This document shows positions 22,760 through 23,601 of a DNA stretch of 23,601 nt, piece after piece. Source of the DNA: TMP-86 sp031394735 (GTDB taxonomy: Bacteria > Pseudomonadota > Gammaproteobacteria > Steroidobacterales > Steroidobacteraceae); NCBI GenBank assembly GCA_031394735.1, contig JANMXI010000282.1, forward strand, positions 1-23,601, in the 5' to 3' direction. The translations under genes and the position numbers were made by a program. How positions within the stretch are numbered: the stretch's first letter is position 1; each line of letters begins with the position of its first letter. The notes beneath the pieces are model-generated. The model did no database searches and was not told where the DNA came from. It was given only the letters and a program-made list of their open reading frames with translations.

Positions 22760-22811
22760 GCGCCTGTGTCTTTGCTCGGGCGCGCCGAACTCAAATCAAA
22801 AGGGGATTCTT

Positions 22812-23564
22812 ATGTCTGTCATGCAGTCGCAGCGACGCGGGATTGGAGTTTTGTTGGGTACGGCGCTTGCGGTCGCAGCGGCAGGCATTGCCGGCGCGGC
22901 TTTCGCCGACGTCACGGTCGAAGAGAAGATCACCATGGATCTGTCGTTGATGAAGGCCCATGCGAGTTCTACGGAGAGCTTCTCCGCCGACAAGAAGCGG
23001 CGCGACTATGAGATGAATTGCGAGGGCATGATGTCCATGCTGTGCGGCAAAGTGCAGAGCGGCGAAATCGTGCGCCTGGACAAGAGTCTGAGCTACGAGC
23101 TGGAGCCGAAGAAGAAGCGCTACCGCGAGCAACCCTTCCCGACGGAAGCGCAACGCAAGGAATTGCAAAAGCGATTGGCCGAGAACATGGACAAGATGAA
23201 GCAATGCGCGGCGCAGCAGCCGACGCAGCAAGCGGTCGACACATCAAAATGTCAGATGTCCAAACCGAAGGTCGAAGTCAAGAATCTCGGCGCTGATGGC
23301 CAGATCCTCGGACACGACGTGCATCGGTCCACCGTCAGTCTGACCACCTCCTGCACCAACAAAGAAACCAACGACGTTTGCGACATGCAGTTCGGATTCG
23401 ATGTGTGGTTGACCGGCGACAAGGTGCCCGGCCTCGAAGATCGCGTCGCGTTTGAAAAGGCCTATATGACCAAGATCGGTCTGACGGGCGAGGGCTCGGC
23501 CGTCATGGCCGCTCAGGTGCAAATAGGCTTGCGCCTGTTGTGGATCTTTGGCCCGATCGTATAG
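22812..23564 (+). CDS. Exported protein of unknown function
   Basis: 250 residues from the ATG at 22812, preceded by AGGGGA (22801-22806). Residues 1-33 form a classical signal peptide: basic QSQRRG, hydrophobic VLLGTALAVAAAGIAGAA, and a cleavage site after AFA. The mature part has paired cysteines (NCEGMMSMLC, then CAAQQ, KCQM and TSCTNKETNDVC), suggesting periplasmic disulphides. A charged stretch follows (EPKKKRYREQPFPTEAQRKE) with predicted helix. I do not recognise the family; it vaguely recalls DUF4412-like secreted proteins, without firm support. The last 13 residues turn hydrophobic (IGLRLLWIFGPIV) and read oddly after a hydrophilic domain, so a frameshift near 23520 is possible. 37 bases without a feature follow. 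Confidence 0.8.
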   Translation: MSVMQSQRRGIGVLLGTALAVAAAGIAGAAFADVTVEEKITMDLSLMKAHASSTESFSADKKRRDYEMNCEGMMSMLCGKVQSGEIVRLDKSLSYELEPKKKRYREQPFPTEAQRKELQKRLAENMDKMKQCAAQQPTQQAVDTSKCQMSKPKVEVKNLGADGQILGHDVHRSTVSLTTSCTNKETNDVCDMQFGFDVWLTGDKVPGLEDRVAFEKAYMTKIGLTGEGSAVMAAQVQIGLRLLWIFGPIV

Positions 23565-23601
23565 CACGGCCAGGTGATAGTACGGCTCGCGCAGCCAACC
23601 G

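Overview
This is a GC-rich window with dense genes, short spacers and many 4-nt gene overlaps. It fits a proteobacterial chromosome. A csrA homologue, AAHS-type aromatic acid transport and CoA-dependent aromatic catabolism point to the beta/gamma side, but the sequence alone does not settle the taxon. No tRNA, rRNA, insertion sequence, integrase or CRISPR array was seen, and no gene-free stretch exceeds 300 bases.

Region 1 (1-12053) is an aromatic catabolism island. It holds the 3' end of a cyclase/kynurenine-formamidase-family gene, a MarR regulator facing away from iorA-iorB (2-oxoacid:ferredoxin oxidoreductase), and a two-domain flavoprotein of the 2-aminobenzoyl-CoA monooxygenase/reductase (salicylyl-CoA 5-hydroxylase/oxidoreductase) type. 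A tightly coupled set follows: SDR dehydrogenase, second MarR, crotonase-fold protein, acyl-CoA dehydrogenase, RidA-like protein and a second old-yellow-enzyme homologue. The most economical reading is catabolism of an aryl 2-oxoacid through its CoA thioester. An attractive specific case is isatin to isatinate to anthraniloyl-CoA, followed by dearomatisation and beta-oxidation-like steps. That would explain why no aryl-CoA ligase is present. The substrate is an inference.

Region 2 (12061-15795, minus strand) is a compact five-gene operon. In order of transcription it encodes a DUF2282/bufferin-like small lipoprotein, a ferritin-like putative diiron protein, a FabH-like ketosynthase with an intact Cys-His-Asn triad, and an ABC-2 exporter (ATPase and permease). 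I do not recognise this combination as a described system. It is the best candidate in the window for something new.

Region 3 (15880-19879) holds an AAHS-family aromatic acid transporter, a CsrA homologue with a long basic tail, a family III CoA-transferase and an HSL-type alpha/beta hydrolase.

Region 4 (19955-22691) is an arginine catabolic module of ornithine cyclodeaminase and arginase on the minus strand. A divergent Lrp/AsnC regulator is separated from it by two perfect TTGATCAA-cored palindromes. Tail-to-tail with arginase lies a 60-codon remnant of ureG, the trace of a lost or rearranged urease cluster beside the enzyme that makes urea.

The window ends with an unrecognised exported protein (22812-23564) and 37 bases with no visible feature.
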